From the NCBI GenBank assembly GCA_020086605.1, contig JACBWW010000049.1, positions 298,201-362,200 on the forward strand: a DNA stretch of 64,000 nt, given 5' to 3'. This stretch comes from Lanius collurio. Its lineage: Eukaryota; Chordata; Aves; Passeriformes; Laniidae. The notes under the pieces are model-generated. The model was given only the letters and a program-made list of their open reading frames with translations, was not told where the DNA came from and did no database searches. The translations under genes and the position numbers were made by a program. This document shows, one piece after another, positions 35,515-46,245 of this stretch. Position 1 is the stretch's first letter. Each line of letters begins with the position of its first letter.

Positions 35515-38418
35515 GGTAAGGAACAAAGAAATGGGTCCCCCACACCCCAGGATGGAAAGATTTTCCCACTCTGGGATTTTTTTTGGATTTAGCAGTTCCA
35601 AGACATAACCCAGGAAGGTGGGTTTAATTTTTGAGAACACCAGCAGGTAAAAGGATCAGAGGAGGGAGCTGTGTAGGAGGAAGTTTATTTGCTTGCCCTT
35701 TTCCTGTTCTCAAAGACAGCAGTGATTTCCCAGGCAAATGTGACAGTGGCATCAGCTGGGACTATTTTTGACACAGCATTGGCAGGGAGTTCTGTTGAGA
35801 TGTCACGTCGTCACACAACCAAGATTTAGGGAATAATCCGTGATGTACCATCAGCAACACCACAGGTTTGAGCCAGATGAAGGGAAGTGGCATCCTCTTA
35901 CTGGCAGCCAGGCAACAAAAGGGATGGAGTTGCAGTGGGGAGAACAACATATGGTTTTGAACCTTAAATAGACTGGTCTTTTCAAACCAACAGGAAGAGT
36001 GGTGGTTCCTCATGCTGGAATCCTTCCTAGCCAAATACCACATTTGCAATCCTCAGCCTTCCCTTAAAGTTTAACTGGGAAAAAATAAAAAGGGAGAAAA
36101 GAGCTGAACAGCTTCTCTAGCAAATCCCTCTTTTGAGGGTGATGTTTTTAACCTCTGAAAAGGATGGAGCAGCTCCCCAGGCCTGAGCTCCCACAGACAG
36201 GTGAGATCCTGCCCCACAAACACCACTGAGGAGATTGCAGTTCCCAATCCTGCTGGATGAACAAGTAGGGGTTGCAGGCACCTGGAGAAAGCAAAGCAGA
36301 AAAGGTAAACACTGAAAACCTTTGTTTTCTCCATCTGAGTCTGATTTTGTCTGACTCCCTCTGGTTTGGATGCAGTTCCCACGTCCAGGATTGCAGAGGA
36401 GGAATGGAGGAAGACTCTGGATTTTTCTCAGAGTCACCATGTCTCACTTCCCTGGTTTTGGAACTGCTTTATATGTTTCTCCTGTTTTTTTCCCCTTTTT
36501 TGACCAGTTTGTAAAAGGTGGAGCTGCACTCTGACCCCCCTCCCTTTCCCAATAATCCATGGGGTTTGTCCTGAGTTTATCAACATCCAGCAGCGAGAGG
36601 AGCTCAAGGATGCTCTGGGAATTCAGATTTGGTTACCAAGCCTGGGAATTCTTGTCTGACAACCAGGAGATGCTTTAATTTCCTTTTCCTTTTGGTGGAC
36701 AACCTGAAGAACACCCCTTGATCTCACCTTTTCTCTCATGAAGGAAGAAAATGAATTGTCTTCTCTCACCATTTGTGCCTCTCAAAATGTGAAATCCAGG
36801 ATTTCAGGGGTCTCTTAGAGACAATGATTTCCCAAGCAGGGACAGGTTCTGCAGAGAGATCTCCTAGACTTCTGCTCATTAATGGTTTATTAATTCTAGT
36901 TCATACATATTTATCCAAATTATGATCTCTGGAGGATTATTTTGCCTCAGACCCTTCATCTCCTGTGCTTCAAGTCCGAGTTCCTTCTCACCTCCCACCC
37001 CTCCAACTGTCCCAGATAAGCTGCTACCACAGATATTTCCAGCAGAACACCTGATCCTCTAATTCCTTCCTGGGGGAAAGGTTTATTTGGAAAAAGATTA
37101 TTCTTATTGCTCCAAAACCAGCTCAGCATTTCTAAATCCAGGTGTACAACTTGCAAATTACAAGTTTTTGGCCTCCTCTCTGATGTGCTGAGCCCAAAAA
37201 ATCTGTCAGTGCTCGGTGGACTGAATTCTGTGAACCAGCACCTCCCCATGGAAGTGGAATTTCAGCTGTTGCAGTGGGCCCTGGCAACGATTCTCTCCAT
37301 TGTTGGAGAGAATTTCCCCAGGACAAGGACTAAGGTGGTTATTTATTCTTCAATCCTCAAGCTTTCATTTTAAACAACATTCCTGAAGATGCATTTGCAA
37401 GCAAAAGCAGGAAAAATAACCTCCAAAAATGAAACATTTTGCAGCTTAATGCTTTAATGTGGTTTTTAGTTGAAAAAAAATAATAACTACCCAGACATTT
37501 ACAAGTCTTAAGTTATTCAGGTTATAAACCACTCTCTAGGTGTTAGAAAGTGCAGATACCTAATACAAGGCCCTGGCTTTTGTAGGACACTTTCCCCTTT
37601 TATGAAGCATCTGGCTGGAGTTGACAACAGAAATAGGAGACAGAGAGGGCTGGATATTGGGTTTTATTGAATCTGTCCATTTCTAGGTAATTAAGGGAGC
37701 ATTTGATACAAACTGATCTTCTAAATCATGCTTTAATCTCTGTTATTTTGCCAAAATGGTTTCTTAGTGAGTCTTTATGCCTAAAAGCACCCCTGGGCAT
37801 TTGTTCCCCATCTGTGGGATGGTGGGGGAGCTGGTGGGTTTTAGCTCTGCTTTTGGCTGCTCCCACCTCATCATTCAGAGAATCAACCCCCTGATAGATG
37901 GCAGTGTCAATAAAAAAGGGTAATATTTTTAAAAGCTAGATAGATCTTTGTTTAGTTGCCATTTTGTGACAGTCCTGCCATTGTGTTAGGAGGAGTTTGC
38001 CAGTCCCTGGGTTGACTAATTGGTCTCTGAGCTATCCTTTGCAAGAAGGGCCTTGCATCAACTTCTGCTCGACAAATTGTATGGAAAAATAAGTTAAAAA
38101 AAAAATCACAAACAAAGCCAAGGAAATGGAGAAGTTAATCCTCAGCTATGTCTGAATGTTCTGGTGAAATGGCATTTTATTGATATCTGACCTGTCTTGA
38201 GTCATAGGAAAATTAATTAATTAGATTCTTTAACGAAAGGATTATGATTTCTGCAGACATGATCTGGGGGAGCTGTTCAGTCTATATTCAAAAAACCAAT
38301 TTTGATGATTTTTAATGGGCTACTCTGATTTTGAATTTAGGAATTCAGATGAGGTCAAGTTGTAGGAACTACCAGTGATGATCTCTCTGATAATACAGAC
38401 CAATTTCTTGGAGGAAAT
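35515..38418. other. Intronic stretch with copy B of the 163-bp repeat, no gene seen
   Basis: Only the unit at 36320-36482 and AT-rich DNA from about 37370 to 38320 stand out. No exon was recognised. Confidence 0.45.
36320..36482. repeat. 163-bp unknown repeat, copy B
   Basis: Second copy of the unit at 31579-31741, 4741 bp downstream, same orientation. On the minus strand both copies keep overlapping open frames (for example ELHPNQRESDKIRLRWRK), because the 63-bp part is unchanged. The frames have no start, end or splice context in common, so coding is not claimed. Confidence 0.85.
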
Positions 38419-38580
38419 GAGAAGCTGTGGCTGCCCCATTCCTGGAAGTGTCCAAGGCCAGGTTGGACAGGGCTTGGAGACACCTGGGATAGTGGAAGGT
38501 GTCCCTGCCCATGGCAGGGGGTTGGAATGAGAGGAGCTTGAAGGTCCCATCCAACCCAAACCACTCTGGGATTGTATGAA
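38419..38580 (+). mobile_element. CR1 LINE 3' fragment, + strand
   Basis: GAGAAGCTGTGGCTGCCCCA, TGGAAGTGTCCAAGGCCAGG, TGCCCATGGCAGGGGGTTGG and CCATCCAACCCAAACCACTC, ending GGGATTGTATGAA. It forms a tail-to-tail pair with the minus-strand copy that starts 229 bp downstream. Confidence 0.93.
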
Positions 38581-38808
38581 ACCAGTAGGAGAGGACTGGG
38601 GGCTTTTTTGAAGCACTGCTCCCTGTTCTAATTACTTGGGAATTCAATTAATTACTCTCAACTTGGTAAATTCCTTTTATACCATCAATCAACATCCTCC
38701 TCTTTCCCAGAGTTTCCAGCATCACAGATGCACTAAATCTGTAACACACTCCAAAAACAGCAAAGAATTCAGAATCATGCACTAATATTTGAGGGTGCTG
38801 GGATTGCC

Positions 38809-39020
38809 ACAGAATCACAGAATAATTCAGGCTGGAAAAAAACGTCCAAGATCATCAAGTCCAACCAATAACCCAGCACTGCCAAGGCCAACACTCAGCC
38901 ATGTCCTCAGGTGCCACATCTAGGAGTGTTTTGAACACTTCCAGGGCTGTGATTCCATCCCCTGGGCAGCCTGTTCCAATGTCTGACCACCCTTTAAGTC
39001 ATTATTTCCCTGTGAATTGT
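38809..39020 (-). mobile_element. CR1 LINE 3' fragment (GTTGGAAAAGAC type), - strand
   Basis: ACAGAATCACAGAATAATTC, GATCATCAAGTCCAACCAAT, CACTGCCAAGGCCAACACTC, GAACACTTCCAGGGCTGTGA and CCTGGGCAGCCTGTTCCAAT, fading after TTATTTCCCTGTGAATTGT. Confidence 0.93.
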
Positions 39021-39473
39021 CTTAAAAGCCTGTGCTGCCAACAGCCCACAAAAACTCTGATATAAACCCTCAGGAAAATGATGTGGAAAAGGGAGCCCTA
39101 ACAGAGCAAACTAATTGCTGGGATATTTATGCATCAGCAGAAAACAAAACACATCTAGGGCGAGGAAAAACTTCATCTCTGCTGTCTGTGTGGCTCATCT
39201 GGAGGAGGCAATTCATCCTTGTCTGGCAAATATGGCAATTACTGTCCCAGTCCCATTACAGGCCTGGTCACTGGGTCAGGCAACTTGTCTTGTGAAATCT
39301 GCATCCTGATGGGGAAAATGGAGTTTAAAGCTGAGCGAGACGAAACCCGTCTGCAATAAAAATAATAATAATAATGATGAAAACTTTTCACTTCACATAA
39401 AGCCTGTGTGCCTAGCTAAGCTCTTTTCAGCCCAGCCTGACAATTATGGTTGGAACTATTTGGTGACTACTTA
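39021..39473. other. Intronic spacer with an AAT microsatellite
   Basis: Contains a short (AAT)n run at 39355-39378. Nothing else was recognised. Confidence 0.5.
39355..39378. repeat. (AAT)n microsatellite
   Basis: AATAAAAATAATAATAATAA with a final ATGATG; about six units. Confidence 0.85.
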
Positions 39474-39560
39474 TAAATTCATGGAATTGAAAGCTAAAAG
39501 AGACCAGCGTGATTGTCTAATGTGATCTGCATAACTCAGGTCACAGAGCTCCTCAGGGAG
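39474..39560 (-). mobile_element. Ancient CR1-like 3' end, - strand
   Basis: AAATTCATGGAATTGAAAGC, AAAAGAGACCAGCGTGATTG, TCTAATGTGATCTGCATAAC and AGGTCACAGAGCTCC follow the reverse complement of the old amniote CR1 tail (CCAGAAGGGACCATTGTGATCATCTAGTCTGACCTCCTG-type). It is clearly older than the GGGTTGGAAGGGACC copies. It may continue weakly to about 39650. Confidence 0.65.
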
Positions 39561-42500
39561 ATGTCTGCTCTGAGCCCTCAGCTCAGCAATATTTCATATC
39601 TTTTAGGAAAACAAACTGGCTGAGCTAAATGTTTCCAGGGATTCAGAACATGCTTTTCTAAACATCCCCTATTAGCACCAGGCAATCCCACCAGGCCTGG
39701 AGCTTCACAGCATCCTTGGGAGCTGCAAATAGGATCTAACTTGGGCTGTGAATAGGGGAAAAAAGCCTGAGCCACATTTATGCCACCTCCCTTCATATGG
39801 AATGGGCAGAAAAAGTCCTGGGTGGGGTTTGTGTCCATTTCAGAGATATTTTGGGTTAATGGAGGGAACTGGAGATTAAATAAATGGTGCAGGTGTGGGT
39901 CTCTGGCCAGGAAGGGATTTGAGCAGTGCTCCTACCTGGCTTGTGTTCCCTTCTTCCCACACAATTTCTGTTTCCAAAGGTATAAATAAGATCTTCAGAC
40001 AGGGAAGGATGTTTGGAGTTGCTGATTCAGGGAGTGATGGCTGAAACAAGAGATAAAATAAGTGTTGAAGCTCGCTTTCCCTTCACCTCCTTTTGGGACA
40101 AACACCTATAAAATCTGTGTGTCCTCTGGAGAAGATCAAGGAACAGGGCTATGAACTCTTGTGTTTTCCTGAAACATGAGCTAAAAAGGTGACCCTGTAA
40201 CTGCTGGCATTAAAGCAGGACATCTACAGCTCTCCTTAGGTAAAATCCCAGGCAGCTGGAAGGAAACTCTCCTCCTCGCCTATTATTTTGGTGAGATTTG
40301 AACCTGGTCCTCAGCTGGCTTGATAACACATTCCTAATTTCCTGCTCTCCATAAATGCTGAGGAAACCACTCTCCTGATGGTGTGGGTGAGGGCTTTTCT
40401 CCATGCCTGCTGCTGGGTTAATAAACCAGGGGCAGGGATTGCTGCTTCAGAAAGAGGCAGGCTGTAATCCTCGGGAAGCAGAGGTGAAATTGCTCCTTCA
40501 GGACATCCATTATTGCCATGACACTGCACCCGTGTGGGTAGGAGAGAGACAGACAGACAGATGTCATAGATCCGAAACAGGCTGGTAAAAGCTGTGGTTA
40601 TAATTTTATGGTTCACCGGTGTGAAATGGAATCTGATAAATAAAAGAAATGTTCCCCACAGCCCCTTTGCTGTGCTGTACAAACCTGACAGGGCTTACAA
40701 ATGCCACGAGCTGGCTGCCAGGCTGGGGGTGTGAATGCACAGGGACGGCTCAGGAGGAGTGGGAGTTGGGATCATCAGCACTTGTGCTGATCCTATGGAT
40801 GCCACGAGGCTCTTGTGGCTGGAAGGAGGCCAAACTCAGAGCCCAGAGCTCTGGAGAAGGGATATCAGCTCACTCAGCTTCCCTGCACTTCAGCCAGTCT
40901 GTGCATTGGAGAGTTTCTTGGCCAGGCCATGCGTGGCCACAGCAGAATTTAGACAGTGGCCAGATTGCCTTAACCAAACCAGTGCCAATTCTCAATGCCA
41001 GTAAAAGGATGAGTGTGTTTGACCTTTGGGCAGCCACATCAGTGCTAGGCCTAGCTTTCTTCTCATCCCTGATTCTTTTTATTCCCTTCCTGAAATGGTC
41101 CAAGGAGCACAGGTGAGAGGCTCCAGCCCTGCTGTGTGTTTGCATTGGCTGGAGAAAAGGAGTGAAGAGGAGCAGTGGGAAGGGCACCACTGCCACTGAG
41201 ACGGCGAAGTCGAGCGCCCTGAGCTCTGCAAGGACACTGCAAACTCTTTGAAGCCACTGGCTTCTTTCTGGGATGAGACATGGCTAAGGGGCTCAGAAGG
41301 GTCAGCAGTGTCCTGCCAAGGGGCAGAGATGTCACCTGCTTGTGAGGCAGCCCTGCAGGGAGGTGCTGGGGCTGCCCAACAGTGAGGAAGCTGCGCTCTC
41401 CCAGCCGCTGGAGGTGGAGGGGAGGAAAGAGTCCTTTGAGCTGCCCAGGGTGTCTCACATTTCAGAGGTGCTGTCTGAGCACCTGGCACTGCTCCTGCTC
41501 TCATTGCTGTCCCCTTGCATTACATGCCAAGCACGGCTCCCTCTTTTGTGGCCAGGGACAAAAGGGTATTTGGGGGTTGTATCTGGGTTTTTTTTTTTTG
41601 TGAGTGCTGTGAAATGCACCTGAGCAAATCCCCCAGCCCAAACCCTTTTGTAAGGGATGCCCACCAGGGAGGCAGGTGTAACCAGAGCCCTGGAGCCAGT
41701 GTGCCTTTGATCTTTGAGGTGGAGGGCTCCTTTAAGGTGCCTTGGCCGGCTAATCCCGCTCTCTTTCAGGGTGCCAGTTTGGGAACCACCTGGATGGAGC
41801 TGGCAATGGCTTTGTGGGGTCTCTTGGGTCTCTGTGCTCTGTGCACAGGCCAGCTGGCAGCGTTGACCATGTAGCCATCCAAGAACATCCTGCCCAGCCC
41901 CTGTCCCTGCCCCCCTGGACAGCGTTCCTGCTCGGCAGCGGCTTTTGTGAACTCAAGGCTTGGCAGCGAGGAGCTGAAACGGGATCTCCTCATTTCATAC
42001 GGCCCCAAAGCTGCACCTTGGATCAAATTTGAATAGTCCTCTGCAGGGACAAAAGTTCTGTTCCTCTGCAGAGCCTCATGCCAGCTGTTTTTCCCCAAGA
42101 AACCTGGGCGCCGGCTCTGTCTTGCCATGAAAAGGAGGGTGCAGAGGGAGTCTCGTCTTTCTGCTTTGGCTGGAGAGCAATGGGAAAAAAATCACCAGAG
42201 CACAAATGAAACTAATTGGAGAAATAAGAACCTTGTGTGCTGCTGCACAAGCTTAGGGATCGTGCAGAGGCCTAAATTTAGGAGTGTTACCAGGAATCAG
42301 GAGATCTTAACAGCTCCACAGGTTTTCCAGTGCCCAGGTTGATCCTGTCTAACTTTGGGCTCTTCACCAAGGAATTTGGGTGTAAAGCTACAATAAACAG
42401 CCACTGGTTAATGCAAGGCTCTTCTGAGGATGACTTTGCACACCTGAGACCTGAGTTACCCTACATGTAATATGCTGGGGAATTTATTCATAAATTAGGA

Positions 42501-42844
42501 GCATCCAGCCTCCACTCTAATGATTCCTGAGGGCTAGAAGGGGTGATATCAAGAAATATTAAATAAATCTGAAGCTCCTGATTTAGGCCACATGGCATCT
42601 GGGAAGTGTGTTTTTATGAAAAATGGGACATTTTTCAATTTGTGAGGAAATGGGTGATCCATTCTTGAAGGAAATAATGAAGTTTTCTTTGTGGATGCCT
42701 TGTCTTTACCTTTCCCCACAGTGCTTGAGACAACTCTGCAGCCTGTTCCCATTAAAAAAAAAGTCCTGAACCCTAAAAATAGAGATCACTGAAATGGTTT
42801 AATACTTGGCAGTTCTCAAAGAGCCTGAGGGCTTTCCTAGTAGT
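39561..42844. other. Intronic stretch, no gene seen; GC-rich middle
   Basis: From about 40650 to 42130 the sequence is GC-richer with scattered CpG. It contains a 155-codon + frame (40649-41116) with a hydrophobic stretch and a 141-codon minus frame (41079-41504). Neither has a recognisable domain, splice context or partner, so neither is called. A T-run lies at about 41589-41600 and a (GACA)n patch near 40547. Confidence 0.4.
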
Positions 42845-43000
42845 ATTCTCCAGGGATCAATACTGGGCCCAAATCTATTGAAAACTTTCATGAATGAGTG
42901 GGAGGTTGATATTAAATGCCACAGATAAAATATTCAGTGGAACAACAATTAGCTCAGCATTAACCACCACCAGGGCAGGGCTGTTGGGTGACTTTGGCTC
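42845..43000 (+). mobile_element. CR1-like ORF2 C-terminal fossil, + strand
   Basis: ATTCTCCAGGGATCAATACTGGGCCCAA-type sequence followed by ATGAATGAGTGG resembles the CR1 reverse-transcriptase region that encodes the QGSxLGPxLFNIFIND-type motif. Decay is heavy after 42930. It is in the same orientation as the 3'-end fossil at 43245 and could be the same insertion. Confidence 0.55.
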
Positions 43001-43244
43001 CCTCAGACAAAACAAACGTGAACTTTGCTGTGTCACAGGAAGGAATTTAGGTCAGGCCGGGAAGTGGGAGACGTGTCCTAGAAAGCAATGGCTGAAATGG
43101 ATGAGTGGCTCATTTCTTCACATCCTTCCAAAGGGTTTTTCCTCGTCTGGCCTGTTGTAGAAGCAGGCTGACATCATCCTGTGCCCTTGGAGGAGTGCAG
43201 GAGAGAGGAAAAGAAGGACTGAAGACCCACCATTATTTGTAGGA

Positions 43245-43640
43245 AGTGGGAGGGTCTTTCTAAGAGTTTGAAAACATCTCAGTGTTGATTTATCAGCAGG
43301 AAGATTGAGGAATAACTTGATTAGGATCTCTGAGTGTCTTCACAGGGTGAAAACAGCAGGTTAAAGGGCTTTACAACCTAGAAAAGAAAACCAAAATAAA
43401 GATCAGTGGTTGGGAGCCAAAGCCTGATGAAATTACCTGAAAAGTAAGGCGTGTGCAAGTTTTTTATGGTGTGAGTGATTAACTGCCTTTCCTTCACATC
43501 ATAATGGGAGGTCTTTCCAAGGCAAGATGCTTTAGCTAAACCCAGATTATCTGGTTCAGCCTAGGAGTAGATGGGCAGTGGCCTGTGATGTATGGGAGGT
43601 GAGAACAGATGATGTAGTGTTCCCTTGTGACCTTAAAAGT
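43245..43640 (+). mobile_element. Ancient CR1-like 3' region, + strand
   Basis: AGGAAGATTGAGGAATAACT, GTGAGTGATTAACTGCCTTT, GGAGGTCTTTCCAAGGCAAG, GGTTCAGCCTAGGAGTAGAT, GTGGCCTGTGATGTATGGGA, GGTGAGAACAGATGATGTAG and TGTTCCCTTGTGACCTTAAA follow the order of the old amniote CR1 tail, whose known form ends with a GACTAGATGATC-CCCTTCTGGCCTT block. Divergence is large. Confidence 0.62.
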
Positions 43641-44880
43641 TATGCATTTATACGATCCCTGAATTAAATATCCTTGAACTTCCATTTTATGGCGAGATGA
43701 ATGCCTGGGAAAGCTGGGAAAACACATGGAGTGCTTGCTGCACCGGGTTATGCACTTCATCCACTGAAATATGGGCACTGGGATGGTGCACTCAGTAGGA
43801 ATTCTGCATTTCAAGCCCCCTTTGTGAGTTAAAACCATACAGAGAGGCAGCTGGGCTTTGCTGGGGTCTTCTTCCCTCAATTTCCACACCAAAACAAACA
43901 GCAGAGATCTCTAAAGACAAATGGATGTGCCCCAAAATCTCTGCCTGGCTGCTGTCTCTTTTGGCAGCACTGATTACCCCCCAAACCTTGAGGGCTCCCA
44001 CAGGCACCAGCTGAGCAGGGAGCACTGTCTGCTTTTCTCTCCTTTAATAAATTGAGATGTGAATTTAAGGGCTTGGGAAGAGCCTGCTCCACATTTTCTC
44101 CCCAGATCTTGCTTAATTCTTGAGTGAAACCCTCAGGAAGGCTGCTGGTGGTGGGTGCTCTGGAGAGGCAGAGGTGCTGGGATAGCCCTGAAAGCCCCAG
44201 TTTTGGGGCTGGGGGTTGGGTTAGTGAGGGTTTGCTCAGGAACAGCTGCAAGCAAATGTTATCATTGCTCTGCCTGCCTCACATCTGAAGATTTGGGGCT
44301 GCAGATTAACCAGTGTGACCTCAGAACTCTTCAGCTGATGTTATCACTCTGACTGACTGCCTGTGGAGCTCCTGTCAGAGAGATTTGAGGGCACTGCACG
44401 GAGAATGAGGTGTAAAAGGAGAGGAGGCAGTGATGGGAGGAGGAAATTTGGAGTGGGGGGTGTGTGAAGGTACCTGGGAGCGATCCAAATGTCGCTTTTT
44501 GTGGCAAGAAATGTGGCCTCTGGGGAGCTGTGTGAAGATTAGCGCCGCTGCACACTCACTCAGCTAAAAGCAATCAAGTTTTATGAGTTACCTGCCTGCG
44601 ATAAAACAATCACAGGTCAATCTGATGTGTTGTCTTTGTCACCTGGGATGAGCCCGAGGGATGTGAGCAGCCCTGTGCCTCAAACTGAGAGGTGACACCC
44701 TGCTAAAGACTGATTTAATAGTTTTAGGTGAGATAAGTGCCTGAGAGCCCAGGGAGGGGACAAGGCAGTGAAGGCTATGGAGAGATGACCTCGGCCACCA
44801 CTTAGCCTCTCCTTTTGCCCAGTGTTTGGCTACAGAAGGGTAAAGAAATGGTTAAAAGAGAAAGAATGAACACAACTCTG
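43641..44880. other. Intronic stretch, no gene seen
   Basis: No recognised repeat or exon. Confidence 0.45.
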
Positions 44881-45262
44881 ATGAGGAGAGGCTGAGGGAG
44901 CTGGGAAGGGGCTCAGCCTGGAGCAAAGGAGGCTCAGGGGGGACCTTGTGGCTCTGCACAAGTCCCTGACAGGAGGGGGCTCAGGGGGGTCGGGCTCTGC
45001 TCCCAGGGAACAGGGACAGGAGGAAACAGCCTCAAGTTGTAGCAGGGGAGGTTTAGGTTGGATATTAGGGAAAATTTCTTCATGGGAAAGGTGGTCAGGC
45101 ATTGGAAGAGGCTGCCCAGGGCAGTGGTGGAACCACGACCCCTGGAAGTGTTAAAAGCAGTGTGGATGTGGTATTTGGGGACGTGGTCAGTGGTGGCCTT
45201 GGCAGTGCTGGGTTGGACTCGATGGTTTTAGAGGACTTTCCCAACCTCAGTGATTCTGTGAT
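44881..45262 (+). mobile_element. CR1 LINE 3' fragment (GACTCGATGATC type), + strand
   Basis: ATGAGGAGAGGCTGAGGGAG, GGCTCAGCCTGGAGCAAAGG, AGGTTTAGGTTGGATATTAG, GAAGAGGCTGCCCAGGGCAG and TGGGTTGGACTCGATGGTTT, ending CAACCTCAGTGATTCTGTGA. Full 3' terminus, moderately diverged. It lies directly before an older CR1 remnant. Confidence 0.94.
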
Positions 45263-45319
45263 CAGAGGTGTGGGGTGGTTTGCATGTAGGAGGTGACTGA
45301 AGAAGCCGGAGGTCCTCAG

Positions 45320-45800
45320 CCTTGAAGAAGGTGACCTGGGGTGTATGGAGGGATTGGCAAATTTAGGAATGGCAGGAGGAGATGGGCAGGAACTGACTGT
45401 TCAACACCTCTGCAAATACAAGAATTACAGGGCATGAAATTAAACTGTTGAAAAATCAAGTCCTGAACAAATGAAAGGAGGTGATTCCTTCAAGCAGTGG
45501 GCTCTGGATCTGTGAAAATCCCTGGCAAAGCATGCTGTGGATGCAAAAATCAATGCAGTTTCAAGGATAAACCAAAAAAAAAAATAGAGCTCTTGGGTTA
45601 TGGTGGAGAGACAGACAAGATGCAGAAGTTCTCCTGAATGAAAACAGCCAAAGGCTGGGCAGCTGCTGAGGACATGAATGTGTTTATCCTGGTCTTATGC
45701 TTTCCCTGTAGGCTATGACTGAAGGATATGTGGGGTGTTGGTCCCAACAAGTTCAGCTGTTCCTGTATGGCATTATGGGGGATTTAAAGTCTGATTGTGA
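45320..45800 (+). mobile_element. Ancient CR1-like 3' fragment, + strand
   Basis: GCAAATACAAGAATTACAGG, GCATGAAATTAAACTGTTGA, ACAAATGAAAGGAGGTGATT, CCTTCAAGCAGTGGGCTCTG and GCATGCTGTGGATGCAAAAA follow an old CR1 lineage whose typical form has ACTAGAGGGCATCCAATGAA and AGGAAGTAATTCTTCACGCA at these places. A later segment (GAACAGCCAAAGGCTGGGCAG-like) continues the match weakly. Confidence 0.68.
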
Positions 45801-46179
45801 CTGAAAAAAGGGCATTTATCAGACTGCCACAATTCCTGTAGCCTGATAGTGCTGGCAGGGATTGTATCCTGCACAAGGGAGTTTGATCAACATAGTCCTT
45901 CATGAGCTGGCTGGGTCAGGAGTGGTGGAGCCAGAAACCTGGGAGAGGGTTAGGGGGCCTGGAGAGAGAGGGGAGGCAAAGTTCCTCCAGGCAATTGGAT
46001 GAGGATGAGAACTTTATGGCCCAGGAAGATATTAAATGTGTAAAGATGGAATTTGTCGTGGTGATAGGATTGAATTGATGGGAATGGACACAACAGGATA
46101 CCTGAGAGGGCTGCTGAGGAGAACTAAAGTGTGGGAAGGTCCTCACTGGTAGCTGAGGATAAGGATCCCTTCTCATGAT

Positions 46180-46245
46180 GGGCATGTTGGGACCAGATGA
46201 TCTTTAAGGTCCCTTCCAACCCAAGCCTTTCTCTAATTCTGTGAT
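46180..46245 (+). mobile_element. CR1 LINE extreme 3' end, + strand
   Basis: GACCAGATGATCTTTAAGGT and CCCTTCCAACCCAAGCCTTT with a terminal AATTCTGTGATGG. Only about 65 bp are recognised; the sequence before it does not match the usual CR1 blocks. Confidence 0.85.

Noticed and set aside
31579..36482. The two 163-bp units as paired LTRs of one retroelement
   Set aside because: They are in direct orientation 4.7 kb apart, but lack TG...CA ends and target-site duplications, and no gag/pol-like sequence lies between them.
40649..41116. 155-codon + frame with a hydrophobic segment near its C-terminus
   Set aside because: The transmembrane-like stretch is the only feature. No family resemblance, no splice signals, and strong antisense frames overlap it; likely chance in GC-rich DNA.
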